From NCBI GenBank assembly GCA_028689715.1, contig JAQVCQ010000010.1:1-44811 (forward strand): a DNA stretch of 44,811 nt, written 5' to 3'. The position numbers were made by a program, and so were the translations under genes. This document shows, one piece after another, positions 1 through 8,181 of the stretch. The stretch is from Lachnospiraceae bacterium (lineage in GTDB: Bacteria > Bacillota > Clostridia > Lachnospirales > Lachnospiraceae). Under the pieces are notes generated by a model. That model was given only the letters and a program-made list of their open reading frames with translations. It made no database searches and was not told the origin of the DNA. The stretch's first letter is position 1; every line of letters begins with the position of its first letter.

Positions 1-197
1 CCAACTTTTTTGCCGGTTGCTTCTGCAGCAGGTGCTGCTTCTTCTGTTTCTGCAGGTGCTGCTTCCTCTGCAGGTGCTGCTTCTTCTGTTGCAGCTGCGT
101 CAGCTGGTGCTGCTTCTTCTGTTTTACTTCCACAGCCAACTAACATTGTTGCTACCATTGCTACGCAAAGAATAGCACTTAAAAGTTTTCTTTTCAT
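1..197 (-). CDS. Sugar ABC transporter substrate-binding lipoprotein, N-terminal part only
   Basis: Only the first 65 codons are in the window; the rest lies beyond position 1. The start is ATG at 197, preceded by a GGGAGG ribosome binding site. The product begins with a lipoprotein signal peptide (MKRKLLSAILCVAMVATMLVGC) whose lipobox LVGC gives Cys22. It continues into an acidic Ala/Pro/Glu linker made of repeated EEAAPA units up to about residue 60, and then TGKKVG, where the periplasmic-binding fold would start. The signal peptide and linker closely resemble those of the binding protein at 8182-9234, so this is probably a second ribose/galactose-type sugar-binding protein anchored to the outer face of the membrane. 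The substrate cannot be told from this fragment. Confidence 0.85.
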   Translation of the reverse strand, partial: MKRKLLSAILCVAMVATMLVGCGSKTEEAAPADAAATEEAAPAEEAAPAETEEAAPAAEATGKKV

Positions 198-246
198 TCT
201 TTTTTCCTCCCTTGGATAAATTGTAAAGAAACTTGTATTTACAATC

Positions 247-271
247 TGTACATGTTGTACAGTCTTGTACA
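247..271. promoter_or_regulatory. Cluster of three TGTACA palindromes
   Basis: TGTACA occurs at 247-252, 256-261 and 266-271, so centres are 9 and 10 bp apart, close to one helical turn each. A fourth copy is at 470-475 and a reversed partial copy (GTACAT) at 361-366. The arrangement suggests an operator array for the lipoprotein promoter; the protein that would bind it is not identified. Confidence 0.4.
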
Positions 272-398
272 ATATTAATACTACAACTACTGATTTTTAC
301 TCAATTGAGCAAATTTGTTATTTCAAACTCTTTTTCAAATGAGTATTCATTGTGCAACCCGTACATAAAATTTAATTTATTTCGGTTGATTTAGTTAT

Positions 399-427
399 AA
401 TATACACTCGTGTTCACAGTTTGTCAA
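399..427 (-). promoter_or_regulatory. Promoter of the first sugar-binding lipoprotein gene
   Basis: Minus strand: -35 TTGACA (427-422), 17-bp spacer, -10 TATATT (404-399). This is a near-consensus housekeeping promoter about 200 bp before the start codon at 197. Confidence 0.7.
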
Positions 428-537
428 CATCTTTGTTTCAATTTGTTAATGAAATACACGAGATTGGTATGTACAACTTGGTCAGTTGTAACTAATCTGT
501 CTTCTCAAGTTTCTTTACTTGTTTTATACAAGAGACC

Positions 538-1593
538 TTAACTCTCACTCATTTCGTGATGAATACACACTTTTCCAGTCTTTCCTGTTGCAAAAATTTC
601 AAAGGCTTCTTTTGTTTTAGAAAGAGGATACCGATGTGTGACGATCTGACCAGGATGTATCTTTTTACGATCAAGAAGCTCTACCAGCTTCTCCATATTT
701 CCGACAGATGTGACCCATGATCCATGCAGTGTCAGATTCTTATGCAACAAAAGTGGACTTGGCTCAAATGTAACACTTCCCTGTTCTCCCAGATATACAA
801 CATTTCCCCACATCCTTGCTGCTTCCAGACATTTATGTCTTCCGACACTGCTTCCAGAACAGTCAATAGCTACCTCTACCCCTTTCTTCTCTGTCAATTC
901 CATGATTGCTTCTAAAAGAACTTCATCACTTTGTATCACATGATCCGCTCCAACTTTTTTAGCCATCTCCATTCTCTCTGTAGATATATCTGCTCCAATC
1001 ACTTCTGCTCCAAGTGCTTTTGCAAGCATGACGACCGCCTGTCCGACCGGACCGAGTCCCATAACAAGCACTTTATCATTACCGGATACATTGGCTCTGA
1101 GAAGTCCCTGATATGCTGTTCCAAATCCACATGCAATCATGGCTCCATCCTCATATGTTAAAAAATCAGGCAGATGAATACAGGTATTTGCGTCTGCGAC
1201 CATATATTCTGCCAAAGCCCCGTCTCTTTGCCATCCATAAGCGCGGCGCTCTGCCTGCTGGCAATTGATAAAAAATCCTTTTCGGCATTCATCGCAATAT
1301 CCACATCCCTGAATATGATATACTACAACGCGATCTCCTACTTTAAGATCCAGAACTCCTTCCCCGACGTCTACGACCTGTCCACTGGGTTCATGTCCTG
1401 CTATCACATTATCATATCTGGCACCACCTGTTTTATCTGTATGTTCATGATAAATATATTTTAGATCACTTCCACACAAACTAGCCGCTTTCATCTTAAG
1501 CAGCACCTGTCCATTTCCCGGTACTGGAATATCATAAAAACCTGCTTCTACTGTCGAATTCCCAGGTAATTTCATTCCTAACATTTTTTTCAT
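538..1593 (-). CDS. Zinc-dependent medium-chain alcohol/polyol dehydrogenase
   Basis: 351-residue member of the zinc MDR family, which oxidises secondary alcohols or polyols with NAD(P). From the chosen start the catalytic zinc ligands are Cys40 (LCGSD) and His67-Glu68 (GHEPSG). The structural zinc site is Cys97, Cys100, Cys103 and Cys111, and GLGPVGQ marks the nucleotide fold. An upstream in-frame ATG at 1611 exists, but ATG at 1593 is preceded by a perfect AGGAGG seven bases away. The gene lies between an AraC regulator and a sugar-binding lipoprotein gene, so a sugar alcohol is the likely substrate. This is one of three MDR dehydrogenases in the island. Family assignment is firm; the exact substrate is unknown. 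Confidence 0.9.
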   Translation of the reverse strand: MKKMLGMKLPGNSTVEAGFYDIPVPGNGQVLLKMKAASLCGSDLKYIYHEHTDKTGGARYDNVIAGHEPSGQVVDVGEGVLDLKVGDRVVVYHIQGCGYCDECRKGFFINCQQAERRAYGWQRDGALAEYMVADANTCIHLPDFLTYEDGAMIACGFGTAYQGLLRANVSGNDKVLVMGLGPVGQAVVMLAKALGAEVIGADISTERMEMAKKVGADHVIQSDEVLLEAIMELTEKKGVEVAIDCSGSSVGRHKCLEAARMWGNVVYLGEQGSVTFEPSPLLLHKNLTLHGSWVTSVGNMEKLVELLDRKKIHPGQIVTHRYPLSKTKEAFEIFATGKTGKVCIHHEMSES

Positions 1594-1681
1594 ATACGAT
1601 CCTCCTGTCATGTTTACTTTCTATTACTACTATAACACTTCACCAATTCGGGTTGAATTTCATATTATATTTATTCATGGA

Positions 1682-2575
1682 CTATCTTCTTCCATTTTTT
1701 ATTTCTGGTATGTAATTTCCATTTTTATAATCCCTCGGAGAAACTCCAATGACTTTTTTGAATATTCTGGAAAAATAGTATGGATCATCGTAGCCAACAC
1801 AGACCGCGACCTCAGACACCCTGCTGTCTATAGATTTTAGCAATTTACATGCTTCCTGCATTTTTATATGGATCAGAAAGTCAATTGGTGATTTTTGTGC
1901 ATATTCATTAAAGATATAATTAACATAGCTTTTTGATAATTGTGCTTCAGCTGCAATTTCTTCCAATGTCATTCTCTGATGCAGGTTCCGGTACATAAAA
2001 TGGATTATCTTCGTCAGATGTGCATTTTGTATATTCTGATCCTTACCCTTTTCCTTGAAATAAAGTTCAGAAAGCATTAGTGATAAGACCTGTGACAGAT
2101 AAATAAAATTCCCTATTGTATAGTTTCTTTCAAGTACCTGGAACAGCAGTTCAAAAAAATACATAATTCTGCTATTACTGTTCTCCGAAGCAATTTCTAA
2201 TACCTTTAACTCTTCGACCGGAAAATATTCAATTGCTTCTCCTTTGAAGTGAACCCAGAAGATACTCCACGCATTCTCTTCGCTTGCGTAATATCTGTGT
2301 TTTTTATTTGATGGGATACAAAACGCAGACTTCTCACTAATTTCAAATATCTGATCTTCTACTTCAATAAACCCTTTTCCTGAAACACAGTAGATCAGGA
2401 TCACTTCTTCAATTCCTTCTTTCCGTTCTCTGTAATGATGCAGTGCACTCGGAAAAAATCCCACATCTGTCAAATAGAGCGACTTGACAAGTGGATGTTT
2501 TGCAAACTCAGTGAACGATTCAGTTGGTATTATGATGTATCTTTCATCTTTAAAACCATCTTTCTTTCTCTGCAC
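1682..2575 (-). CDS. AraC family transcriptional regulator
   Basis: 297-residue regulator with an N-terminal cupin-like sugar-sensing domain (about residues 20-110, including VSGKGFIEVEDQIFEIS) and a C-terminal double helix-turn-helix of the AraC/XylS type (about 195-290, with LEEIAAEAQLSKSYVNYIFNEYAQKSP and VAVCVGYDDPYYFSRIFKKVIGVSPRDYK). An ATG at 2647 is open but lies beyond a terminator hairpin and lacks a good ribosome site. GTG at 2575 follows AAGGAG by six bases and is preferred. It stands just before the dehydrogenase at 538-1593 and the truncated binding-protein gene, so it probably activates that group in response to a sugar. The cognate ligand is not known. Confidence 0.9.
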   Translation of the reverse strand: MQRKKDGFKDERYIIIPTESFTEFAKHPLVKSLYLTDVGFFPSALHHYRERKEGIEEVILIYCVSGKGFIEVEDQIFEISEKSAFCIPSNKKHRYYASEENAWSIFWVHFKGEAIEYFPVEELKVLEIASENSNSRIMYFFELLFQVLERNYTIGNFIYLSQVLSLMLSELYFKEKGKDQNIQNAHLTKIIHFMYRNLHQRMTLEEIAAEAQLSKSYVNYIFNEYAQKSPIDFLIHIKMQEACKLLKSIDSRVSEVAVCVGYDDPYYFSRIFKKVIGVSPRDYKNGNYIPEIKNGRR

Positions 2576-2616
2576 AGTTTTCTCCTTTTCTAACTTCCGC
2601 AATATCAGTATGATAT

Positions 2617-2650
2617 AAAAACAGATGCATCCACTAGGGGTATGCATCTG
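2617..2650 (-). terminator. Rho-independent terminator after the VOC gene
   Basis: Perfect 9-bp stem CAGATGCAT (2622-2630) with ATGCATCTG (2642-2650), and a T run (TTTTTAT) after it on the minus strand. It separates the VOC gene from the AraC gene. Confidence 0.75.
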
Positions 2651-2687
2651 CAGCTAAAATACGGTTTATGTTACATTTTAAGTTAAA

Positions 2688-3080
2688 TCAAACGATCCTC
2701 TCACAAAACTCAATTTTTTCATGATTTGGACCAAGTATCGTAAAAAATTTCACTCCCTTTTCCCAAAAAGGTAAAAACTGTACTTCCTGGTCAAGACATT
2801 CAAATTTGTCTGCGATCATTGCAAAAACAGCATCGACATCAGTAACATCAAGGCTGATATGGTCAATCGCACCATTCTCCATCGCTGCATTTTTATTTTC
2901 ATATGTTTCAATGACCAGATTTTTATTTTGAAGAAAAGCAACTTTTTCATTTGCTGCTTCATTCACTGTTTCCATAATGACATCAAAACCAATCGCTTTA
3001 TAGAACGATATTGTTTCATCAATATGATTCGTCGGAATTCCTATGTGTTGAACACCTGTTACATAATCATTTAAATTCAT
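2688..3080 (-). CDS. VOC (glyoxalase/bleomycin resistance) family protein
   Basis: 130-residue protein with the paired beta-alpha-beta-beta-beta layout of the VOC superfamily. QHIGIPT near the N-terminus supplies the first metal-type His, IDHISLDV the second, and KIEFCE the terminal Glu. Start ATG at 3080 follows GGGAG; the ORF is open to 3113 but without a better site. VOC proteins include glyoxalase I, epimerases and dioxygenases. In a sugar island an epimerase or lactoylglutathione-lyase-like role is possible, but nothing in the sequence decides it. It lies between the ROK and AraC regulators, 58 bp downstream of the ROK gene, and is closed by a terminator. Confidence 0.8.
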   Translation of the reverse strand: MNLNDYVTGVQHIGIPTNHIDETISFYKAIGFDVIMETVNEAANEKVAFLQNKNLVIETYENKNAAMENGAIDHISLDVTDVDAVFAMIADKFECLDQEVQFLPFWEKGVKFFTILGPNHEKIEFCERIV

Positions 3081-3138
3081 TTTGAGCTCCCATCTGCTTG
3101 CTTTGACACGCACTATCCGTTTCAGTCATGTTGACCAT

Positions 3139-4257
3139 CTAAATTGAATCAAGAAAATCTTTTACATAATATAATGCTGCACCGGATGCTACCACCTCGA
3201 CATTATGATTACAAGGAATCAGATAATTTGAGGCATCCTCATAGAAAGAATTTTTCTTATTTACCTTTTCAATCAGGATACTCATATAATCTTTGATATA
3301 AATTCCAATATATCCTCCAAGAATGATCTTACATCCAAACATCATTCTGATGTCATTGATCAAGACTGCAACATAGTCAAGATAGTTATCCCAGACTTCA
3401 TTCAACTCCTTATCGCCCTGCTTTAAGTGAATAAAAAATAATCCAAGATCCCCATCTGTTCTGTCCGATAATTGTTCCGCATTACAGTAGACTTCTGCAC
3501 ATCCTTTTTGTCCGCAGTAACATTCCCCACCATCCGGCACAAGATTCAAATGACCGATCTCTCCACTGTACAATCCATCTCCAAGATAGACTTCATTATT
3601 GATCAGTACTGATCCACCAATATTATTGGATAAATTGATATAATAAGCGTTCTTATGCTCTGTTGACATCCAGATTTCACAAAATCCTGCTGCATTCGAG
3701 TCATGAATCAGCTTGGTGGGATACTTGATGTATTTAGAAAAATCATCTTTACTCATACCTTCGTTATCAATGATCCTTCCATAAACGACCATCCCCTTAT
3801 CCTGATCGATCAGACCTGAAACTGCAATTCCAACACCCAGTACAATATCAGGATCGATTCCAACACTTTCAATGATCGCATCGACCGAATCACCTAAAAG
3901 TTTCAAATAGGCATCCGTTCTTTCATAGAGCTGTCTTTTATGTACATACTTCACTACATTTCCATACAAATCTACAATCACCGTTTTAATGTGATGGTGC
4001 GTGATTTCAAGGCCGACTGCGACTTTTACATCACTGATATAAGAATAGGCAACAGGATTACGTCCCCCTCCTCGATTCTGTTCTTTGATCTCATCACTGA
4101 TCATTCCTCTTTCTACCAGATACTCAAGATTCTGCGTGACGGTTGGCAGACTTAAGTTTAAATCATATGCTATTTTCTGCTTGGTCGCATTTTTCTGTTC
4201 TCTAATGTAGAAATAAATCTTCCTTCGGTTATTATGCTTCACGTCAACGATATCCAT
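3139..4257 (-). CDS. ROK family transcriptional regulator
   Basis: 372-residue XylR/NagC-like repressor. Residues 10-55 form a winged helix-turn-helix (KQKIAYDLNLSLPTVTQNLEYL). The rest is the ROK sugar-kinase fold with HDSNAAG as the counterpart of the kinase catalytic Asp and a zinc motif in GECYCGQKGCAE. The phosphate-binding segment VGLEITHHH departs from the DIGGT kinase consensus, which fits a sensor rather than an enzyme. The start at 4257 has GGGAG 11 bases upstream. It follows the transporter and dehydrogenase operon after a terminator and has its own promoter, so it is the best candidate repressor of the sugar/polyol genes. The ligand is unknown. Confidence 0.9.
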   Translation of the reverse strand: MDIVDVKHNNRRKIYFYIREQKNATKQKIAYDLNLSLPTVTQNLEYLVERGMISDEIKEQNRGGGRNPVAYSYISDVKVAVGLEITHHHIKTVIVDLYGNVVKYVHKRQLYERTDAYLKLLGDSVDAIIESVGIDPDIVLGVGIAVSGLIDQDKGMVVYGRIIDNEGMSKDDFSKYIKYPTKLIHDSNAAGFCEIWMSTEHKNAYYINLSNNIGGSVLINNEVYLGDGLYSGEIGHLNLVPDGGECYCGQKGCAEVYCNAEQLSDRTDGDLGLFFIHLKQGDKELNEVWDNYLDYVAVLINDIRMMFGCKIILGGYIGIYIKDYMSILIEKVNKKNSFYEDASNYLIPCNHNVEVVASGAALYYVKDFLDSI

Positions 4258-4362
4258 GTTATAATTAACTCCCTATTATTATACTTTTGTATGATTCTGA
4301 ATATTGTGATGTTTTATATGATTAGCAATAGATCCCTTATCTATATCCGACATACTACATAT

Positions 4363-4391
4363 AGTCTATCCAATTTAATTAACTTTTTCAA
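4363..4391 (-). promoter_or_regulatory. Promoter of the ROK regulator gene
   Basis: Minus strand: -35 TTGAAA (4391-4386), 17-bp spacer, -10 TAGACT (4368-4363). It lies about 105 bp before the start codon, downstream of the terminator at 4455-4491. Confidence 0.6.
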
Positions 4392-4397
4392 CATAAT

Positions 4398-4449
4398 TTT
4401 ATAAAAATGTCTTATTAAAATATCTTACTAAAATATCTTATTAAAATAA
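4398..4449. repeat. 13-bp tandem repeats upstream of the ROK promoter
   Basis: Plus-strand CTTATTAAAATAT (4411-4423), CTTACTAAAATAT (4424-4436) and CTTATTAAAATAA (4437-4449) are tandem copies, with a fourth degenerate copy around 4398-4410. They end about 7-20 bp above the -35 box and may serve as an A/T-rich UP element, as curved DNA, or as a binding array. Confidence 0.6.
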
Positions 4450-4454
4450 AGCAG

Positions 4455-4491
4455 AAACCTTGCCATACAGCTAAACTGTATGGCAGGGTTT
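4455..4491 (-). terminator. Terminator of the transporter/dehydrogenase operon
   Basis: 16-bp stem AAACCTTGCCATACAG (4455-4470) with CTGTATGGCAGGGTTT (4476-4491), one G-U pair and a 5-nt loop. On the minus strand it is followed by a T-rich stretch (TCTGCTTTATTTT). Confidence 0.75.
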
Positions 4492-4529
4492 AAGTAAAAA
4501 TATGATATGTGTGATGCTTACACAATCAA

Positions 4530-5576
4530 CTATTCTTCATCCGGATCTACATCTATGAGTACTTTCATAGTTGTTTCGCGGTTTTGATCGATATATTCAT
4601 ATGCTTCCTGATAAGCTTCAAATGAAAAATGCTTTGTCATAAGTGGTTTAAGCTGCACTTTTCCTTCCTGTACGATTCGTATTGCCTCAAGGTAATCTTC
4701 ATGACGATACATCATAGATGTATTAAGATCAAGTTCAGAGTCATTCAGTTTAGCAAGATCCACTTTTGCCATTCCGGCATAAACTGCTACAAGTACGATC
4801 ATGCTTCCTTTTCTTGCATTCTGAATTGCCTGACCCATTGTGATGTCATTTCCTGCACAATCAAAAATCACATCTGCTTTATCTTCTCCAAAACATTCCA
4901 CAAGATTCTCTGCAAAATCTCTTTCTTTTGTATTGCAGATAAAATCTGCTCCACACTCTTTGGCAAGTTTCAGTCTGAAATCTGATACATCCGTAACCAA
5001 TACTTTTTCAGCACCAAATGCTTTTAATGTCTGAGCAAGCAGAATTCCAATTGGTCCTGCACCAAGAACTGCTGCCTTCATTCCTTTTACATCGCCTGCA
5101 CGTTTACATGCATGCACTGTAACTGCCAAAGGTTCGATCATGGCTCCTTCATTATAGGTGAAACTGTCTGGGAGAGGTGTTACTTTTGAAGCATCCACTG
5201 CAAAATACTCACTAGCTGTTCCGGTCGCTTGAAATCCGATTACTTTTAAGCTTTCACATAAGTTGTACTTTCCATGTGTGCATGGATGGCAGTGTCCACA
5301 GTAGATCTGCGGTTCAATCGTAACTTTTTGTCCTTCTTTAAAATCTGCAACATTTTCACCGACCTTGACGATCTGTGCCGACACTTCATGTCCCTGTGTC
5401 AGAGGATATGTTACATATGGATGTTGCCCATGAAATACATGAATATCACTGCCACAGACTCCAATTCGTTTTACCTTAACAAGAACCTGCTCTTTTGTTA
5501 TCTCAGGAACCGGTATTTCCCTAAATTCAATTTCATGCGGTTTTACCATGACTTCCTGAATCATTGTATCCTTCAT
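4530..5576 (-). CDS. Zinc-dependent sorbitol/threonine-dehydrogenase-like oxidoreductase
   Basis: 348-residue zinc MDR enzyme, likely oxidising a polyol to a ketose with NAD(P). Catalytic zinc ligands are Cys41 (GVCGSD) and His63-Glu64 (GHE). The structural zinc cysteines are 93, 96, 99 and 107 (IYCGHCHPC...NLC), and GAGPIG marks the coenzyme fold. ATG at 5576 has GAGG six bases upstream and is preferred over the ORF start at 5588. It is the last gene of the ABC-transporter operon, 62 bp after the permease, and is followed by a strong terminator, so it should act on the imported compound. The exact substrate cannot be read from the sequence. Confidence 0.9.
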   Translation of the reverse strand: MKDTMIQEVMVKPHEIEFREIPVPEITKEQVLVKVKRIGVCGSDIHVFHGQHPYVTYPLTQGHEVSAQIVKVGENVADFKEGQKVTIEPQIYCGHCHPCTHGKYNLCESLKVIGFQATGTASEYFAVDASKVTPLPDSFTYNEGAMIEPLAVTVHACKRAGDVKGMKAAVLGAGPIGILLAQTLKAFGAEKVLVTDVSDFRLKLAKECGADFICNTKERDFAENLVECFGEDKADVIFDCAGNDITMGQAIQNARKGSMIVLVAVYAGMAKVDLAKLNDSELDLNTSMMYRHEDYLEAIRIVQEGKVQLKPLMTKHFSFEAYQEAYEYIDQNRETTMKVLIDVDPDEE

Positions 5577-5638
5577 TTTATACCTCATTTCATCATTACA
5601 TTTGCAGACCCATAAACGGCCAGGTTAATCTGATCTGC

Positions 5639-6586
5639 TTAAATCAATTTTCTTTTCTGCTGGATACAGTCAAAGCCAACTGCCAGGATCAATACGATAC
5701 CTTTTACAACAAGCTGTGTATATGAGCTTACATTCAAAAGAACCATACCGTTTGTAAGAATACCTATGATTAATACACCTGCAATGACATTAGACATTTT
5801 TCCATATCCACCTGCTACAGATACTCCACCAAGTACAACACAGGTGATTACATCGAACTCATATCCTTTACCTGCTGTAGGCTGTGCAGAATTGGTACGG
5901 GACAGCATTACAATACCTGCAAGTCCAGCAAAGAATCCTGATAAAGCATAAATAAGATATTTGATGAATCCTACTCTGATACCGGATAATTTTGACGCTT
6001 CTTCGTTTCCACCTACTGCATAAAAATATCTTCCAAAAAATGTTTTGTTCAGAATAAAACTTCCAACTGCAAAACAGCATACCATGATAATGACAGGAAC
6101 CGGAATCGGTCCAACATATCCTTGTCCAATTACTTTAAATCTTTCATCAAATCCATATACAGGTGTACCACCGGAAAGCAGATAAGCTGCTCCTTCAAAA
6201 ATAGTCTGTGTTGCAAAGGTCGCGATGATTGCAGGAATCCCGATTGTCGATACCATAAACCCATTCAGAAGACCTATCAGTGTTGCCATGATCAACGCAC
6301 AAATGACTGCCGCCGTCATACTAAATCCACTGTTTACCATTAAGTAAGCACATACTACATTTACAATTGTAATGATCGAGCCTGTTGAAAGGTCAATTCC
6401 TGCAATCAGAATTACAAAGGTCATTCCTATTGCTGCAATTCCGTACATAGAAACCTGTCTTGCGATCGTGAACATATTGTCCATTGAAACAAATCTTTCA
6501 TTTGCTGCTGCAAATCCAATAAACAGTATAACAAATACTACCCAAATGGCTTTATCTTTTAATTGATTAAGAACCTTAGTTTTCAT
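5639..6586 (-). CDS. Ribose-type ABC transporter permease (RbsC family)
   Basis: 315-residue inner membrane protein with about eight to ten hydrophobic segments. It carries the family hallmarks GIDLSTGS (about residue 63), GTPVYGF, and the conserved FFGRYFYAVGGNEEASKLSGI loop that contacts the ATPase. Length matches RbsC/AraH/XylH-type permeases. Its start overlaps the end of the ATPase gene by 11 bp, indicating coupled translation. Together with the ATPase and the lipoprotein at 8182-9234 it forms a complete carbohydrate uptake 2 (CUT2) importer for a monosaccharide or polyol. Confidence 0.95.
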   Translation of the reverse strand: MKTKVLNQLKDKAIWVVFVILFIGFAAANERFVSMDNMFTIARQVSMYGIAAIGMTFVILIAGIDLSTGSIITIVNVVCAYLMVNSGFSMTAAVICALIMATLIGLLNGFMVSTIGIPAIIATFATQTIFEGAAYLLSGGTPVYGFDERFKVIGQGYVGPIPVPVIIMVCCFAVGSFILNKTFFGRYFYAVGGNEEASKLSGIRVGFIKYLIYALSGFFAGLAGIVMLSRTNSAQPTAGKGYEFDVITCVVLGGVSVAGGYGKMSNVIAGVLIIGILTNGMVLLNVSSYTQLVVKGIVLILAVGFDCIQQKRKLI

Positions 6587-8105
6587 TCTTAATTTTTACC
6601 TCCTTCATGGCAGATGCTAATCTCATAATGGATGTCTGATCAAATTCTTCTCGTCTCAGCTCTCCTGTTATATTTCCTTCCGCCAGTACTATTATTCTGT
6701 CTGACATACCCATTAACTCTTCCATTTCCGAAGAAATCAAAAGAACAGTTTTGCCATTTTCTACTAAATGATTAATCAGTTTGTAAATTTCATATTTAGC
6801 ACCTACGTCGATACCTCTTGTAGGTTCATCAAAGATAATCAACTCTGAATTTGCCGCGAGCCATTTTCCGAGTATGACCTTCTGCTGGTTACCACCACTG
6901 AGATTTTTTACGATCTGATTCAGATGAGGTGTTTTGATCAGCAATTCTTCTTTGTATTTCTTTGCAATTTCTAATTCTTTCTTTGAATCAATTACAGAGA
7001 ACCTTGATATTTTTTTGTAGATCGGCATATTAATATTATTCTTCACCGATGTCTGGAGAAGCGCACCATGCCTCTTTCTGTCTTCAGGAACCAGTGCAAT
7101 TCCACAATCAATCGCTTCTCTCGGAGATCTTGGATCGATTTCTTTATTCTTAAAGATAATTTTTCCGGATTCTTTCTTGGCGGCACCAAAAATGATCTGT
7201 GCCAATTCTGTACGTCCGGCACCAACTAAACCGCCAAGTCCAAGAACCTCACCTTTATGAAGCTTGAAGCTGATATCTTTATCGCCATTTCCAAATACAT
7301 TCTGCAGCTCTAATACGACTTCTTTTTCTTCTATACAACTATTCCGGGGAGGATATGACTCATTTAGTTCTCGTCCAACCATTAGTTGGATCAATTCTTC
7401 TACATGAGTTTCTTTTGTAATAAGAGTTTTAATGTATTCGCCGTCACGTAATACTACGATACGGTCTGAAAGGCGGAATATCTCATCAAGTCTGTGCGAT
7501 ATGTAAATAATTGATACGCCTTTTGATCTGAGCAGTTCAACGACTTTGAACATGCTTTCTACCTCGGCAGTGGTAAGTGGTGCTGATGGTTCATCCATAA
7601 TAAGAACCTGTGCATCCTGCTGGATCGCTTTTGCGATCTCGATCATCTGCTGATAACCAACGGTCAGATCTTTTACCAGTGCTTTTGGATCAATATTTAT
7701 ATTTAGCTGTTTAAAAGCTTTTTCAGCTTCTTTTTCCATTGCTGCCTTATCGATCAGAAATCCTTTTTTGATCGGATGTCCCAGGAACAGGTTCTCTGCT
7801 GCTGAAAGTCCGCCTACATTATTAAATTCCTGATAAATGATTGCTATTCCGTTCTCAGATGCTAGCTGTGGGGTCATACTGGAAAATTCTTTTCCATTAA
7901 TCATGATTTTCCCAGAGGTAGGAATTACTGCACCAGAACAGGTTTTGATCAGTGTTGATTTTCCTGCACCATTTTCACCTATCAGTGCAAGGATTTCTCC
8001 CTTTTTCACTTCCAGAGAGACATTCTTCAGAGCGATAACTCCCGGATATTCTTTTCTAATATTCTGTAATTGCATCACATATTCATTATTCATATTCTCT
8101 ACCAT
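6576..8105 (-). CDS. CUT2 sugar ABC transporter ATP-binding protein (RbsA family)
   Basis: 509-residue tandem ATPase. The first half has Walker A GENGAGKST, a signature-like VGYQQ segment and Walker B VLIMDEPSAPL. The second half has a degenerate Walker A (GGLVGAGRTE), the signature LSGGNQQK and Walker B LIIFDEPTRGID, as is usual for RbsA. The intact first site and the altered second site agree with the known one-active-site pattern of this family. Two ATGs (8105 and four codons later) are possible and neither has a strong ribosome site. It lies 76 bp after the binding-protein gene, behind a hairpin that probably keeps the ATPase at lower expression. Confidence 0.95.
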   Translation of the reverse strand: MVENMNNEYVMQLQNIRKEYPGVIALKNVSLEVKKGEILALIGENGAGKSTLIKTCSGAVIPTSGKIMINGKEFSSMTPQLASENGIAIIYQEFNNVGGLSAAENLFLGHPIKKGFLIDKAAMEKEAEKAFKQLNINIDPKALVKDLTVGYQQMIEIAKAIQQDAQVLIMDEPSAPLTTAEVESMFKVVELLRSKGVSIIYISHRLDEIFRLSDRIVVLRDGEYIKTLITKETHVEELIQLMVGRELNESYPPRNSCIEEKEVVLELQNVFGNGDKDISFKLHKGEVLGLGGLVGAGRTELAQIIFGAAKKESGKIIFKNKEIDPRSPREAIDCGIALVPEDRKRHGALLQTSVKNNINMPIYKKISRFSVIDSKKELEIAKKYKEELLIKTPHLNQIVKNLSGGNQQKVILGKWLAANSELIIFDEPTRGIDVGAKYEIYKLINHLVENGKTVLLISSEMEELMGMSDRIIVLAEGNITGELRREEFDQTSIMRLASAMKEVKIKNEN

Positions 8106-8122
8106 GCTATTCTTATTTTATA

Positions 8123-8155
8123 AAATGTGGAGCCGTTTAAAACAGCCCCACATTT
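8123..8155 (-). terminator. Intergenic hairpin between binding protein and ATPase genes
   Basis: A 16-bp imperfect stem, AAATGTGG-AGCCGTTT with AACAGCCCCACATTT, followed on the minus strand by TTATAAAATAAG. It has no long T run, so it looks like a partial terminator or mRNA-stabilising structure typical after the first gene of sugar ABC operons. Confidence 0.55.
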
Positions 8156-8181
8156 AAGAACCAAGAAATACCTACACTGTT

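Larger units (their letters stand above)
198..537. other. Long intergenic regulatory region
   Basis: This 340-bp stretch has no plausible gene. Read on the minus strand it carries the promoter of the lipoprotein gene (399-427) and a leader of about 190 nucleotides. It also has several copies of the palindrome TGTACA: 470-475 upstream of the -35 box, and a close set of three at 266-271, 256-261 and 247-252 in the leader. No convincing terminator was seen behind the dehydrogenase gene that ends at 538. Confidence 0.6.

Noticed and set aside
10..219. Plus-strand open frame rich in Ala/Ser/Gly
   Set aside because: It is the reverse image of the repetitive EEAAPA linker and signal peptide of the minus-strand lipoprotein gene; it has no ribosome binding site.
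2576..2647. N-terminal extension of the AraC regulator from ATG 2647
   Set aside because: It would place the start inside a terminator hairpin without a ribosome site; GTG 2575 has AAGGAG at good distance.
538..5588. Recent duplication of the MDR dehydrogenases
   Set aside because: The three dehydrogenases in the island share only family motifs and differ throughout, so they are not fresh copies.
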